64,000 nt of DNA from positions 62,001-126,000 of the forward strand of contig NZ_LYPB01000048.1 of assembly GCF_001653565.1 (NCBI RefSeq), given 5' to 3'. The DNA comes from Paenibacillus oryzisoli. Lineage in GTDB: Bacteria > Bacillota > Bacilli > Paenibacillales > NBRC-103111. The notes under the pieces were generated by a model. The model saw only the letters and a list, made by a program, of their open reading frames with translations. It had not been told where the DNA came from and searched no databases. Both the position numbers and the translations under genes were made by a program. Positions 52,297-59,575 of this stretch are shown one piece after another; positions within the stretch are counted from its first letter, which is position 1, and every line of letters begins with the position of its first letter.

Positions 52297-52378
52297 TAAA
52301 TACCCTCCTCTATCTTCCAGCAAGTTGTTCAACCCCACGGCTGTGGGGCCTCGTTGCAGCTTCTATCAGATCCTATAA

Positions 52379-52618
52379 CTAAGACTGTGCAGACTCACTC
52401 TGGGATTTCATTTCCTGTTTCAAATCTTCGGTCTTCTGCTGCGCTTGCTTGATTTGATTCTGAAGTTCCTCTACCTGCTGCTCGGCCTCCGTAAGTGCCG
52501 CTGCTGTAGCTTGCGAATAAATTTGCTGAGCAACTTGCAAAGTTTGTTCAGCAGCTTGCTCTGCTTTTTGGGCAACATCTTTGATTTGCGCTAAACCCAG
52601 TTCCTTTTGTTGCGGCAT
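52379..52618 (-). CDS. small coiled-coil protein, 79 aa
   Basis: The whole protein from about residue 10 on is a predicted coiled coil rich in Ala, Gln and Glu (KAEQAAEQTLQVAQQIYSQA, then EAEQQVEELQNQIKQAQQK). It has no signal peptide and no Cys, so it is a soluble, probably oligomeric rod. I do not recognise a family. The frame is open to 52666; GGGGG eight bases before the ATG at 52618 selects that start. It lies between the RsiV-like gene and the DUF3892 gene, all on the minus strand, but the 60-base gap to the anti-sigma stop leaves an operon uncertain. Confidence 0.6.
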   Translation of the reverse strand: MPQQKELGLAQIKDVAQKAEQAAEQTLQVAQQIYSQATAAALTEAEQQVEELQNQIKQAQQKTEDLKQEMKSQSESAQS

Positions 52619-52678
52619 GGTTGATACCCCCAGCTGATGTTTTGCATACCCAATTAATGTAGGCAATGAAGTTCAATT

Positions 52679-53566
52679 TTATTCGGGCAAAAGGTAAGCA
52701 TGTGTACTTAATTGGTCAACCAAGAGATTCGACGGTATGATGAATTCCGGAGTCCCCATGTAACCTGGTGTAATTTCATATTTTTGAAACACAATAACAA
52801 GCTTGCCCTCCTTATTGATATAGTAACTTTGATCCTTCTTAATCGATTTGAAGTAGAAGTTCACTTCGTTCGGAACGCCTTCCACCCAATACACTTTGCC
52901 TGCATCCTCCTTCATCTGTTGGATCATTTGTGCCCTCAGATAGTCACTAATCACTTGAATATATCCTTCATCTTTAAATAAGCTCGGTAGCGTGATTAGC
53001 AACTGATTCTTCTTATCAATCGTGTCATATTGAAACGTTGTGGACGACGATGCAGCTGTGTTCACAACATATCTGCCTACAGCGAAGATCTGGTCATTGT
53101 CCGTTTTAACAATATACCCACTATCAACCCCAAGGTGTCCCTCGAATCCACTCCCTTTCAACTTCTCAATATCTCTCATGAAATCCGTGTAAAGCTTCTT
53201 ACTTTCGTCCAAGTATTTCGTATTCAGGGACTCCTCCAGCGCTTTGTTATCCAAATTAGTGATGAGCGGCACTTCAACTTTTGCTTTATTGGCACCATCA
53301 TCATATTGGTATTCCCGAAAGGTGAGTACTTGGATCAGTTTGCCTACGACAGGTACATCTGCTAACGACCCCGCGAATACTGGACTCGTATTAAGGCCCG
53401 CAACAAATAGGATAACCGCTGCCGCGGCAGCTATGGAGGTCCATTTCAGATGAGTTCTCGGCTTTTTACTATGTTGCTTGATCGCTTGATTGACTATGAA
53501 ATCGAGCTCTGCAGGAATAGGTATGTCCATATAGGTTTGTTTCATTTGTTCTAACTTCTCGTCCAT
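52679..53566 (-). CDS. rsiV: RsiV-type anti-sigma factor
   Basis: This 295-residue single-pass membrane protein has a cytosolic N-terminal segment (about 1-42) that would bind the sigma factor. One membrane segment follows (about 43-65; WTSIAAAAAVILFVAGL), then a large outer part with DUF4163/DUF3298-like features (NLDNKALEESLNTKYLDESK; ITLPSLFKDEGYIQVISDYL; LVIVFQKYEITPGYMG). In B. subtilis RsiV binds lysozyme directly and is then cut to free SigV. Whether lysozyme is the signal here is inference. It starts two bases after the sigma gene stop and is surely co-transcribed with it. Confidence 0.85.
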   Translation of the reverse strand: MDEKLEQMKQTYMDIPIPAELDFIVNQAIKQHSKKPRTHLKWTSIAAAAAVILFVAGLNTSPVFAGSLADVPVVGKLIQVLTFREYQYDDGANKAKVEVPLITNLDNKALEESLNTKYLDESKKLYTDFMRDIEKLKGSGFEGHLGVDSGYIVKTDNDQIFAVGRYVVNTAASSSTTFQYDTIDKKNQLLITLPSLFKDEGYIQVISDYLRAQMIQQMKEDAGKVYWVEGVPNEVNFYFKSIKKDQSYYINKEGKLVIVFQKYEITPGYMGTPEFIIPSNLLVDQLSTHAYLLPE

Positions 53567-53568
53567 GG

Positions 53569-54078
53569 TTAGTTAACCTCCACTAGCGTATCATCGTTCA
53601 TTTTAATCCGCAAAAGCTTCAGTGCTTGGTAAAGCCGCGTCTTAATCGTACTCGAATTTTCTTTTAACACATCTGCAATTTCATCGATCTTCAAATCTTC
53701 AAAATAGCGAAGCGTAATCACAGAGCGATAAATGGTCGGTAAATCGTCTAACGCTCTCTCTAAGTCAATATTCGAATAGGCATCTTCACTGCCAGGCATT
53801 ATCGCTTCCATCGTCACATCGTCCATAACAGTAAGCTTCTTGTGTTTACGTAAGAAATCTAATGACGTATTGACGACAATACGGTAAAACCAGCTTTTAA
53901 TGGCCACATGGCTTTTCAATGAATCTGCGGCTGCAAAAGCTTTCTGAATGGCTTCTTGCACGATATCGAGTGCATCCTCCTGATTCTTCACATAACTGTA
54001 AGCAAGTCGATATACATGTTCCTTATGTTCAGTTATACAGGCAATGAGTTCAGCTTCAAGCTTCCTATTCGTAGTCAT
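53569..54078 (-). CDS. sigV: ECF sigma factor, SigV-like
   Basis: This 169-residue ECF sigma factor has region 2 (HVYRLAYSYVKNQEDALDIV, then QEAIQKAF) and region 4 (LPTIYRSVITLRYFEDLKID, then EIADVLKENSSTIKTRLYQA). It directs transcription of envelope-stress genes once freed from the membrane anti-sigma factor encoded next. The ATG at 54078 is preceded by AAAAGGAG at a rather long spacing (about 14 bases). A promoter-like pair TCAAAC and CGTC with 17 bases between lies 60-85 bases upstream, consistent with the sigma factor driving its own operon. The SigV assignment rests mainly on the RsiV-type partner. Confidence 0.88.
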   Translation of the reverse strand: MTTNRKLEAELIACITEHKEHVYRLAYSYVKNQEDALDIVQEAIQKAFAAADSLKSHVAIKSWFYRIVVNTSLDFLRKHKKLTVMDDVTMEAIMPGSEDAYSNIDLERALDDLPTIYRSVITLRYFEDLKIDEIADVLKENSSTIKTRLYQALKLLRIKMNDDTLVEVN

Positions 54079-54138
54079 ATCGTTGATGACGCTCCTTTTA
54101 CCGCGCGGTTAATCAGAATTGAATCATGTTGTAGCTAA

Positions 54139-54165
54139 GACGTCACAGGATGCCAAATAGTTTGA
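54139..54165 (-). promoter_or_regulatory. possible ECF-type autoregulatory promoter
   Basis: On the minus strand TCAAAC (54165-54160) and CGTC (54142-54139) are separated by 17 bases. AAC and CGTC are the key elements of B. subtilis ECF promoters. It lies about 60 bases upstream of the sigma factor start at 54078. Confidence 0.5.
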
Positions 54166-54234
54166 TTGCGATGCCTACCAATTTCGAGAATCCACTGGTA
54201 TACTAACACCAAGACGCTTGTGAGGTGAACCAGA

Positions 54235-55317
54235 ATGAATATTATTAAAGTCAAAGACCGCCATGAGTTAGATCGACGTGTCCCTTCGATGCCTTGGTAT
54301 ATTGAGAAATTTATTAATTATAAACTACCAGATCTGTCTCCTTCATCTCTGCTTGAATATGTACGTGATTACGAAATTTTCCTCTCGTGGCTTCTAGCCG
54401 AAGGTTTAAGTACAGCGACTGCAATGAATCAGGTTCCCCTTGAGGACTTAGAGCGATTACATATGGACAGCGTGAATAATTTTCGCATGTTCCTTGCGAC
54501 TCGTAAAGCACAAACTAATGGTAAAACAACGATTAACCGCAAATTATCGGCTCTTCGTTCCTTGTTTCACTATTTGAGCCAAATTGCTGAAGATGACAAT
54601 TTCTACCCGTTACTGAAACGAAATGTGATGGCCAAGGTTGAGATTAAGCGCGCGCACAAAGCCAAAGACAGTGCAGCGAAGCTCGAAGGTAAGTTGCTGC
54701 AAGAAGAAGAAATCGCGGAGTTCATTGCTTATGTCAAGGAAGGCTACGAACATGATGTCGCAACGAATAAACAAGCACTGTACGCCTATGAGTTAAATAA
54801 AGTCAGGGATACCTGTATCGTGACCCTCATCCTTAATTCTGGCCTTCGCGTATCTGAAGTGTTTAACCTAAATGTCGATGATATCGATATGAAATTGAAG
54901 CTTGTTCATGTGTACCGCAAAGGTAAGAATGACGATACGTTCAAAACACCCGTTTACTTCCGCCTCGATGCTATTCAAGCCATGACGGATTATTTGAATA
55001 TTCGCTCTTCCCGATATAAGCCGGCCAAAAAAGAAAAAGCCCTCTTCGTTGCCATGGCCAATGGCAAAAAAGAAGGCGAACGTATGACGAAACGAGCGAT
55101 TCAAGAACTCGTGATTAAATACGCGAAACGATTTGGAAAGCCATACTTATCTGTACATAAGCTGCGGCATTCTTTCGCCACCGATTATTACTTGCAGAAC
55201 GACTTGTATAAAACGCAAGAACAGCTCGGCCATGCTTCTCCAGAGACTACGCAAATTTATGCGCATCTCACGGATCGTACGATGTCTGAAGCGATTGATA
55301 AACGCGCGGAGTCTTAA
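54235..55317 (+). CDS. xerS: tyrosine recombinase XerS-like
   Basis: This 360-residue recombinase resembles XerS, the single chromosome-dimer-resolving recombinase of streptococci that acts at dif-SL. Matching features are the N-terminal MPWYIEKFINYKLPDLSPSS, LLEYVRDYEIFLSWLLAEGL, TINRKLSALRSLFHYLSQIA and the whole length. The catalytic residues are Arg in SGLRVSEVFNL, His-x-x-Arg in VHKLRHSFATDY, His in EQLGHASPETTQ and Tyr in TQIYAHLTD. GAGGTG seven bases before the ATG at 54235 supports the start. It is a single gene. Having a XerS-like and a XerC/D-like protein 4.5 kb apart is notable. I found no obvious dif site beside it. Confidence 0.85.
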   Translation: MNIIKVKDRHELDRRVPSMPWYIEKFINYKLPDLSPSSLLEYVRDYEIFLSWLLAEGLSTATAMNQVPLEDLERLHMDSVNNFRMFLATRKAQTNGKTTINRKLSALRSLFHYLSQIAEDDNFYPLLKRNVMAKVEIKRAHKAKDSAAKLEGKLLQEEEIAEFIAYVKEGYEHDVATNKQALYAYELNKVRDTCIVTLILNSGLRVSEVFNLNVDDIDMKLKLVHVYRKGKNDDTFKTPVYFRLDAIQAMTDYLNIRSSRYKPAKKEKALFVAMANGKKEGERMTKRAIQELVIKYAKRFGKPYLSVHKLRHSFATDYYLQNDLYKTQEQLGHASPETTQIYAHLTDRTMSEAIDKRAES

Positions 55318-55321
55318 TACC

Positions 55322-55651
55322 TTATTCCTTAGCTGGTTCAAATGTTTTAACGACTTCATACATACCGGGTTCAAACGTAGCGAACGTCATAGCTTCCTGC
55401 AAATAAGGAAGAGGTCTAGGATCATTTCGCATAGCTTGGTAATCTTCGGCGCTTCTCCATTGTGCATACATGGTTACTTTGGTGCCATCTAGACTTCGAT
55501 GAAGACTCGAAGAAACAAATCCAGGAGCATATTTCACAGAAACTTCAGTCGCTTGAGTAAGCAACTCAATTAAACGATCCTGATTAATCGGTTCTACTGT
55601 AAATACATTGATGAGTGTAACCATTTCAGTATTTGCTAAAATATGTGTCAT
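55322..55651 (-). CDS. antibiotic biosynthesis monooxygenase-fold protein
   Basis: This 109-residue protein has the ABM ferredoxin-like fold (VTLINVFTVEPINQDRLIEL at the start, YAPGFVSSSLHRSLDGTKV in the middle, TMYAQWRSAEDYQAM later). Such small dimeric proteins are cofactor-free oxygenases, haem-degrading enzymes or stress proteins; none of these can be picked here. AAAGGAG before the ATG at 55651 is a good ribosome binding site. It ends four bases from the convergent XerS stop (55317) with no terminator between. It lies downstream of the dehydrogenase at 55723 and could be in its operon. A perfect palindrome sits in the 71-base gap. Confidence 0.8.
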   Translation of the reverse strand: MTHILANTEMVTLINVFTVEPINQDRLIELLTQATEVSVKYAPGFVSSSLHRSLDGTKVTMYAQWRSAEDYQAMRNDPRPLPYLQEAMTFATFEPGMYEVVKTFEPAKE

Positions 55652-55682
55652 TTTGTTTTCTCCTTTATCGTAGATTCAATTA

Positions 55683-55702
55683 ACTTATCCAGATGGATAA
55701 GT
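55683..55702. promoter_or_regulatory. perfect inverted repeat ACTTATCC/GGATAAGT
   Basis: ACTTATCC-AGAT-GGATAAGT has perfect 8-bp arms. A run of seven T follows on the plus strand, so it could also terminate readthrough from XerS. Its place, about 30-50 bases upstream of the monooxygenase-fold gene start (55651), suits an operator. Confidence 0.45.
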
Positions 55703-55722
55703 TTTTTTACTTATCTTTTGAT

Positions 55723-56616
55723 TTATTTTAAATTCCTATGCTCTTCGATCTCATCGTACATTTGCGATACGGCTGGGTCTAACTCTTTTGGTTCAAAGTC
55801 TGCTGAGCGGCTAAGCTTCTCCCAACGCTTCGTTTCAGCTAATTTCCCTTCGTCTACCGCGTTAGCAATGTTAACAGCATCACTTCCAAGCAACAACCGA
55901 AGAGGTGGATTATCTTCATTTACGATCGTTAAGATGGCTTGTGCCGCTTTATCCGGATCACCGTTCTCTTTTCCTGTTGTGTTGCGCAAATGCTTCAGTA
56001 ATCCGCCGACCGTTTGTTTGTACTCATCACGAGGATCGATATGCTGCATAGAAGAACCAGCCCAATCCGTGCGGAAGCCTCCTGGTTCGATAATCGTAAC
56101 CTTTAATCCTAACGGACTCACTTCTTTGGACAATACCTCAGAGAAACCTTCTACTGCCCATTTTGCCGTTTGATAAGCTCCAAGACCGGGAGCACCAGTT
56201 CGGCCTCCAATAGAAGAAAATTGAACGATATGGCCGTAACCCTGTTCTCTCAGCTTGGGCAACGCAGCTTTGGTTACGTTGATGACCCCCCAAAGATTCG
56301 TTTCTATTTGAGCACGAAAATCTTCCATAGAGGTTTCTTCAATCGAAGAAACATTCCCGTAACCTGCATTATTTACAAGGACATCTAGACGTCCGAATGT
56401 ATCGAAAGCGGCTTGAATGGCTGCTTCGGCTTGATCAAATCGATTTACATCCAATTGTACGATGTGAACCTGATCAACGTAACGCGCTGAAAGGTCGTCA
56501 AGTTGCTCTGTTTTGCGGGCAGTCGCAACTAGTCGATCTCCATTAGCCAGGACCGCTTCCGCAAGACTTCGGCCAAAACCTCGTGAACTTCCTGTAATGA
56601 ACCAAACTTTAGACAT
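55723..56616 (-). CDS. short-chain dehydrogenase/reductase (SDR)
   Basis: This cytosolic NAD(P)-dependent oxidoreductase of about 297 residues has the cofactor motif TGSSRGFG near the start, NNAGYGNVSSIEET in the middle and YQTAKWAVEGFSE with the catalytic Tyr-x-x-x-Lys. The C-terminal part (EPGGFRTDWAGSSMQHIDPR) is that of the classical SDRs often annotated as oxidoreductases of unknown substrate. The frame is open to 56682; GAGGAGGA seven bases before the ATG at 56616 selects that start. A TTGACG...TATACT promoter upstream is flanked by GGAAT-N4-ATTCC palindromes. It probably shares an operon with the monooxygenase-fold gene. Confidence 0.87.
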   Translation of the reverse strand: MSKVWFITGSSRGFGRSLAEAVLANGDRLVATARKTEQLDDLSARYVDQVHIVQLDVNRFDQAEAAIQAAFDTFGRLDVLVNNAGYGNVSSIEETSMEDFRAQIETNLWGVINVTKAALPKLREQGYGHIVQFSSIGGRTGAPGLGAYQTAKWAVEGFSEVLSKEVSPLGLKVTIIEPGGFRTDWAGSSMQHIDPRDEYKQTVGGLLKHLRNTTGKENGDPDKAAQAILTIVNEDNPPLRLLLGSDAVNIANAVDEGKLAETKRWEKLSRSADFEPKELDPAVSQMYDEIEEHRNLK

Positions 56617-56641
56617 ATCATGTTCCTCCTCAGCTGTGTTT

Positions 56642-56655
56642 GGAATGTTTATTCC
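56642..56655. promoter_or_regulatory. operator-like GGAAT-N4-ATTCC, copy 1
   Basis: GGAAT-GTTT-ATTCC lies 26 bases upstream of the dehydrogenase ATG, downstream of the TATACT -10 (minus strand). A repressor bound here would block elongation or open-complex formation. Confidence 0.65.
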
Positions 56656-56662
56656 ATGAGTT

Positions 56663-56692
56663 AGTATAGTTCTTGCACGCACCTCTCGTCAA
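56663..56692 (-). promoter_or_regulatory. promoter of the dehydrogenase unit
   Basis: On the minus strand TTGACG and TATACT are separated by 18 bases, about 50 bases upstream of the ATG at 56616. It lies between two copies of GGAAT-N4-ATTCC. Confidence 0.6.
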
Positions 56693-56700
56693 TAGATTTT

Positions 56701-56714
56701 GGAATTATTATTCC
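56701..56714. promoter_or_regulatory. operator-like GGAAT-N4-ATTCC, copy 2
   Basis: GGAAT-TATT-ATTCC lies just upstream of the -35 of the dehydrogenase promoter, 59 bases from copy 1. Confidence 0.65.
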
Positions 56715-56817
56715 ACTCCAAATATTACTATTCGAGTTATAGATCTAGTGAGATACAGTTTTTCTTTATATATTAGAAAACACTTTATGACTCGCTATCT
56801 CTAACTAACTCTATAAT

Positions 56818-56831
56818 GGAATATTAATTCC
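56818..56831. promoter_or_regulatory. operator-like GGAAT-N4-ATTCC, copy 3
   Basis: GGAAT-ATTA-ATTCC lies 117 bases from copy 2, about twice the distance between copies 1 and 2, next to the TetR gene terminator. Confidence 0.6.
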
Positions 56832-56841
56832 GATCTAATAT

Positions 56842-56866
56842 AAAAAAACGGCCCTTTGTGACCGCG
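56842..56866 (-). terminator. terminator of the TetR gene
   Basis: CGGTC-ACAAAG-GGCCG on the minus strand, an imperfect stem, runs into seven T. It lies about 27 bases after the stop at 56893. Confidence 0.6.
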
Positions 56867-56892
56867 GATCATAGTCTACCAAATGGCTGTTT

Positions 56893-57456
56893 CTATACAA
56901 GTATTGCTTTCCACGATGCTTCCAGAATCTGTTGAATCTGAATCTCGTTCAGTGGATACTTCTGCACATAATATCCTTTCAGGATGGAAGTAATGATGCC
57001 GTGAATCAGTTGGTGGCATAAATGAGATTCCATTTCCTTAAAGATACCATTCTTCTGTCCTTCGATAATAACGGAAAGAACAACATCTCGAGAATTATGG
57101 GCATCATCCATATTCCGAACCTCAGGTGATATATACGGCGAAAAGGAAAAGCTATCAATAAACAGATACTCTTTCGGAAAATCTATGCCAAACTGAAGCC
57201 TATTCAACTGAAGGCGCTTAAAGCGCTCATATAGGCTAGCTTCAGGTATGAACCCTTGTACCAGGTATTCACCCATATGCAACCGAGCTTCTTTATAGAC
57301 AGCATGAACTATTTCCTCTTTATTAACAAAATAGTTATATATCGTGCCAGATCCTACATTTGCTCTCTTAAATATTTTGGAGAAGGTAACTGATTGAAGC
57401 CCCTCTTCATGAATTAAGTCGAGGGTGGCGACCATAATATCCTGTTTCTTACTCAT
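56893..57456 (-). CDS. TetR-family transcriptional repressor
   Basis: This 187-residue regulator has a standard TetR N-terminal HTH (about 1-50; VATLDLIHEEGLQSVTFSKI, then FKRANVGSGTIYNYFVNKEE). The C-terminal ligand and dimer domain (about 60-187) shows no family I can name. The ATG at 57456 is preceded by AAGAGGTGTAAACA. Its promoter region carries the dyad ACTAA-CA-TTAGT, which suits autoregulation. Whether it also binds the GGAAT-N4-ATTCC sites upstream of the dehydrogenase is open, since the two sequences differ. Confidence 0.88.
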   Translation of the reverse strand: MSKKQDIMVATLDLIHEEGLQSVTFSKIFKRANVGSGTIYNYFVNKEEIVHAVYKEARLHMGEYLVQGFIPEASLYERFKRLQLNRLQFGIDFPKEYLFIDSFSFSPYISPEVRNMDDAHNSRDVVLSVIIEGQKNGIFKEMESHLCHQLIHGIITSILKGYYVQKYPLNEIQIQQILEASWKAILV

Positions 57457-57473
57457 TGTTTACACCTCTTGAC

Positions 57474-57485
57474 ACTAACATTAGT
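57474..57485. promoter_or_regulatory. likely TetR operator
   Basis: ACTAA-CA-TTAGT is a near-perfect palindrome 18-29 bases upstream of the TetR ATG, with further CTAATGTCAAG and CTTGACA half-sites on each side. A minus-strand TTGACA near 57503 suggests that the dyad overlaps the promoter. Confidence 0.6.
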
Positions 57486-57555
57486 ATGATCTTGAGGCTA
57501 ATGTCAAGTTTCGCAGGAAATATCAAAATAGCCGCACACGCTCATATCATTAACC

Positions 57556-58224
57556 TTACCCAGCCATATTATTGATCGAATGAATGGTATCAAATACAGA
57601 AATATGATCTACTTTTCCCGTGGATTTGGGAATAATAAATTTCAGTTGAAATTCTTGTGAAGCCTTATAAATGTAAATGGTATCATCACCATTAACTTTG
57701 GTGTCAGTTGGTTTTCCTAAGGCTTGTTCAATTTGGCTTAACGTCAATGTGTGCAACTTCGGATCATTCGAGCGGATATCTATGATTTGACTTCCTTTAT
57801 TGAAGCCGATAACAGCATTCTTCTTTGAATAAGTCGCGTATAAGCCACTACCTGCTGATTCTGTCTTATCTGCCTTGCCCCACGTTTTCTCGACATTATC
57901 TGTAAGTCCAGTATTTGCTGCAAATGGAATGCCGTTAACTTTACCCGATTTGGCAAGCTCATACATATCTTTTAACTCCTTAGTTACCGTACTAGCACTT
58001 GCAGAAGACGAAGGTGCCTGCGAAGTAGTAGGCGCCGCAGAAGGGCTAGCAGTGGGACTAGCAACTGATGTTGCAACTGGTGAAGCGGATGGAGATGGTG
58101 ACGAGCTCGGACTTGGAGTCGTCGTATTGGACGCTGAGTTTTGTGTGGAAGAACATGCCGATGCTAATAGCATTGTCGACAAAATCAGTGTATATAGCGT
58201 AGTTTTTCTCTTGTATGTTTTCAT
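57556..58224 (-). CDS. YjgB-like lipoprotein (DUF4309)
   Basis: The 222-residue protein has a lipoprotein signal peptide with the lipobox before Cys24 (LLASAC). A long Ser/Pro/Ala/Thr-rich linker follows (about 25-85; low complexity, exposed outside the membrane). The C-terminal domain (about 88-220) fits DUF4309/YjgB: LKDMYELAKSGKVNGIPFAA, VEKTWGKADKTE, ITLSQIEQALGKP-like and STGKVDHISVFD. The function is unknown. AAAGGAG seven bases before the ATG at 58224 supports the start. Single gene; the upstream neighbour's terminator lies at 58301-58337. Confidence 0.85.
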   Translation of the reverse strand: MKTYKRKTTLYTLILSTMLLASACSSTQNSASNTTTPSPSSSPSPSASPVATSVASPTASPSAAPTTSQAPSSSASASTVTKELKDMYELAKSGKVNGIPFAANTGLTDNVEKTWGKADKTESAGSGLYATYSKKNAVIGFNKGSQIIDIRSNDPKLHTLTLSQIEQALGKPTDTKVNGDDTIYIYKASQEFQLKFIIPKSTGKVDHISVFDTIHSINNMAG

Positions 58225-58300
58225 CGTAATCTCCTTTAATCGTTTTAGTTACAGTTTACTAACGAAGTACCGACATGAAATGTTGCAACTCATGAAATAA

Positions 58301-58337
58301 AACAAACCATATGGGATTAATCCCCTATGGTTTGTTT
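58301..58337 (-). terminator. terminator of the aldo/keto reductase gene
   Basis: AAACAAACCATA-GGGGATTAATCCC-TATGGTTTGTTT is a near-perfect long stem with T-runs on both sides, 68 bases after the stop at 58405. Confidence 0.85.
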
Positions 58338-58404
58338 AGTTCATATCATTTGATTGATATAAGTATGTGTCAGTTCATTTCTGACCATACGTCGATATGA
58401 CAGC

Positions 58405-59394
58405 TTACTTTAGAATTTTCTCAATTGTTGCTAATTCATCCTGTGTAAATTCAAGATTTTTGAGTGCAGCAACATTCTCTTCAATTTGTGATACGCGGCT
58501 TGCACCAATCAAAGCTGATGTAACACGTTCGCCGCGAAGCACCCAAGCCAGCGACATCTGTGCTAAGCTTTGACCACGCGCGTTCGCCAACTCATTCAAT
58601 TGAATAATTTGGTTGAGCTTCTCTTCAGTAATATCTTTTTCTTTCAAGAATTGGCTCTTCCCGCCAGCTCTTGAATCCGCTGGGATTCCGTTTAGATATT
58701 TATTCGTAAGCAAACCTTGAGCAAGCGGACAGAATGCGATACTGCCTGCACCGAAATCATCCAATACATCCTGCAATCCTTCTTCGATCCAGCGGTTCAT
58801 CATGCTATAAGAAGGCTGATGAATAAGAAGAGGTGTTCCCAATTCTTTGAGAATAGATGCCGCTTCTTTCGTTTGCTCAGCTGAATAGTTGGAAAGTCCA
58901 ACATAGAGCGCCTTGCCTTGGCGGACAATTAGGTCGAGTGCTGCCATTGTTTCTTCAAACGGTGTGTTAGGATCCGGACGGTGCGAGTAGAAAATATCTA
59001 CGTAGTCTAGTCCCATTCTTTTCAAGCTTTGATCAAGGCTAGAGACCAAGTATTTCTTGGAGCCCCATTCGCCATAAGGACCTTCCCACATGTGATAACC
59101 AGCTTTTGTCGAAATGATGATTTCATCGCGATAAGCCTCAAGATCACTTTTCAGCACTCGCCCCATTAATTCTTCGGCAGAACCTGGAGGCGGTCCATAG
59201 TTATTCGCTAAGTCAAAGTGTGTAATACCCAAATCAAATGAACGAAGCAGCATCACTCTTCCATTCTCATGGTAATCTAACCCTCCGAAATTATGCCACA
59301 TGCCAAGTGAAATAGCTGGAAGCTTAAGCCCCGATTTCCCTGTACGATTATATTTCATTTCTGCATAGCGAGTTGAACTTGCTTGATAGACCAT
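58405..59394 (-). CDS. aldo/keto reductase, YghZ/Gpr-like
   Basis: This 329-residue NADPH-dependent reductase has an intact tetrad: Asp61 and Tyr66 in HFDLANNYGPPPG, Lys97 in STKAGYHMWEG and His138 in YSHRPDPNTPFEET. The GSAEELMGRVLKSDL region and the TKAGYHMW stretch are close to L-glyceraldehyde-3-phosphate reductase (YghZ), a detoxifying enzyme related to potassium-channel beta subunits. AAGGAGG before the ATG at 59394 is strong. The natural substrate is inference. It stands alone with its own terminator. Confidence 0.88.
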   Translation of the reverse strand: MVYQASSTRYAEMKYNRTGKSGLKLPAISLGMWHNFGGLDYHENGRVMLLRSFDLGITHFDLANNYGPPPGSAEELMGRVLKSDLEAYRDEIIISTKAGYHMWEGPYGEWGSKKYLVSSLDQSLKRMGLDYVDIFYSHRPDPNTPFEETMAALDLIVRQGKALYVGLSNYSAEQTKEAASILKELGTPLLIHQPSYSMMNRWIEEGLQDVLDDFGAGSIAFCPLAQGLLTNKYLNGIPADSRAGGKSQFLKEKDITEEKLNQIIQLNELANARGQSLAQMSLAWVLRGERVTSALIGASRVSQIEENVAALKNLEFTQDELATIEKILK

Positions 59395-59525
59395 AATTGT
59401 CCTCCTTCATATTCCTAAGAAACATTGTTATTTGGCAAGAATCGGATGTATTCACTAAAGTTTTCACAACTATCCCGCTTCCTATGTACCAGTATAGTTC
59501 AAGCTTCTCAACAAAAAAAGAACTG

Positions 59526-59573
59526 AAAAAAACGTGTCTTACTAACCTTAAGGTTAGTATGGCACGTTTTTTT
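59526..59573 (-). terminator. terminator of the phosphotransferase-like gene
   Basis: AAACGTG-TCTTACTAACC and GGTTAGTATGG-CACGTTTTTTT form a long, slightly imperfect stem with a TTAA loop. T-runs occur on both strands. It lies right after the stop at 59576. Confidence 0.88.
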
Positions 59574-59575
59574 AT

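Noticed and set aside
48804..55317. Region between the two recombinases considered as a mobile island
   Set aside because: The genes between are ordinary chromosomal families (YwbE, AraC, SigV/RsiV); no flanking repeats or tRNA target were found.
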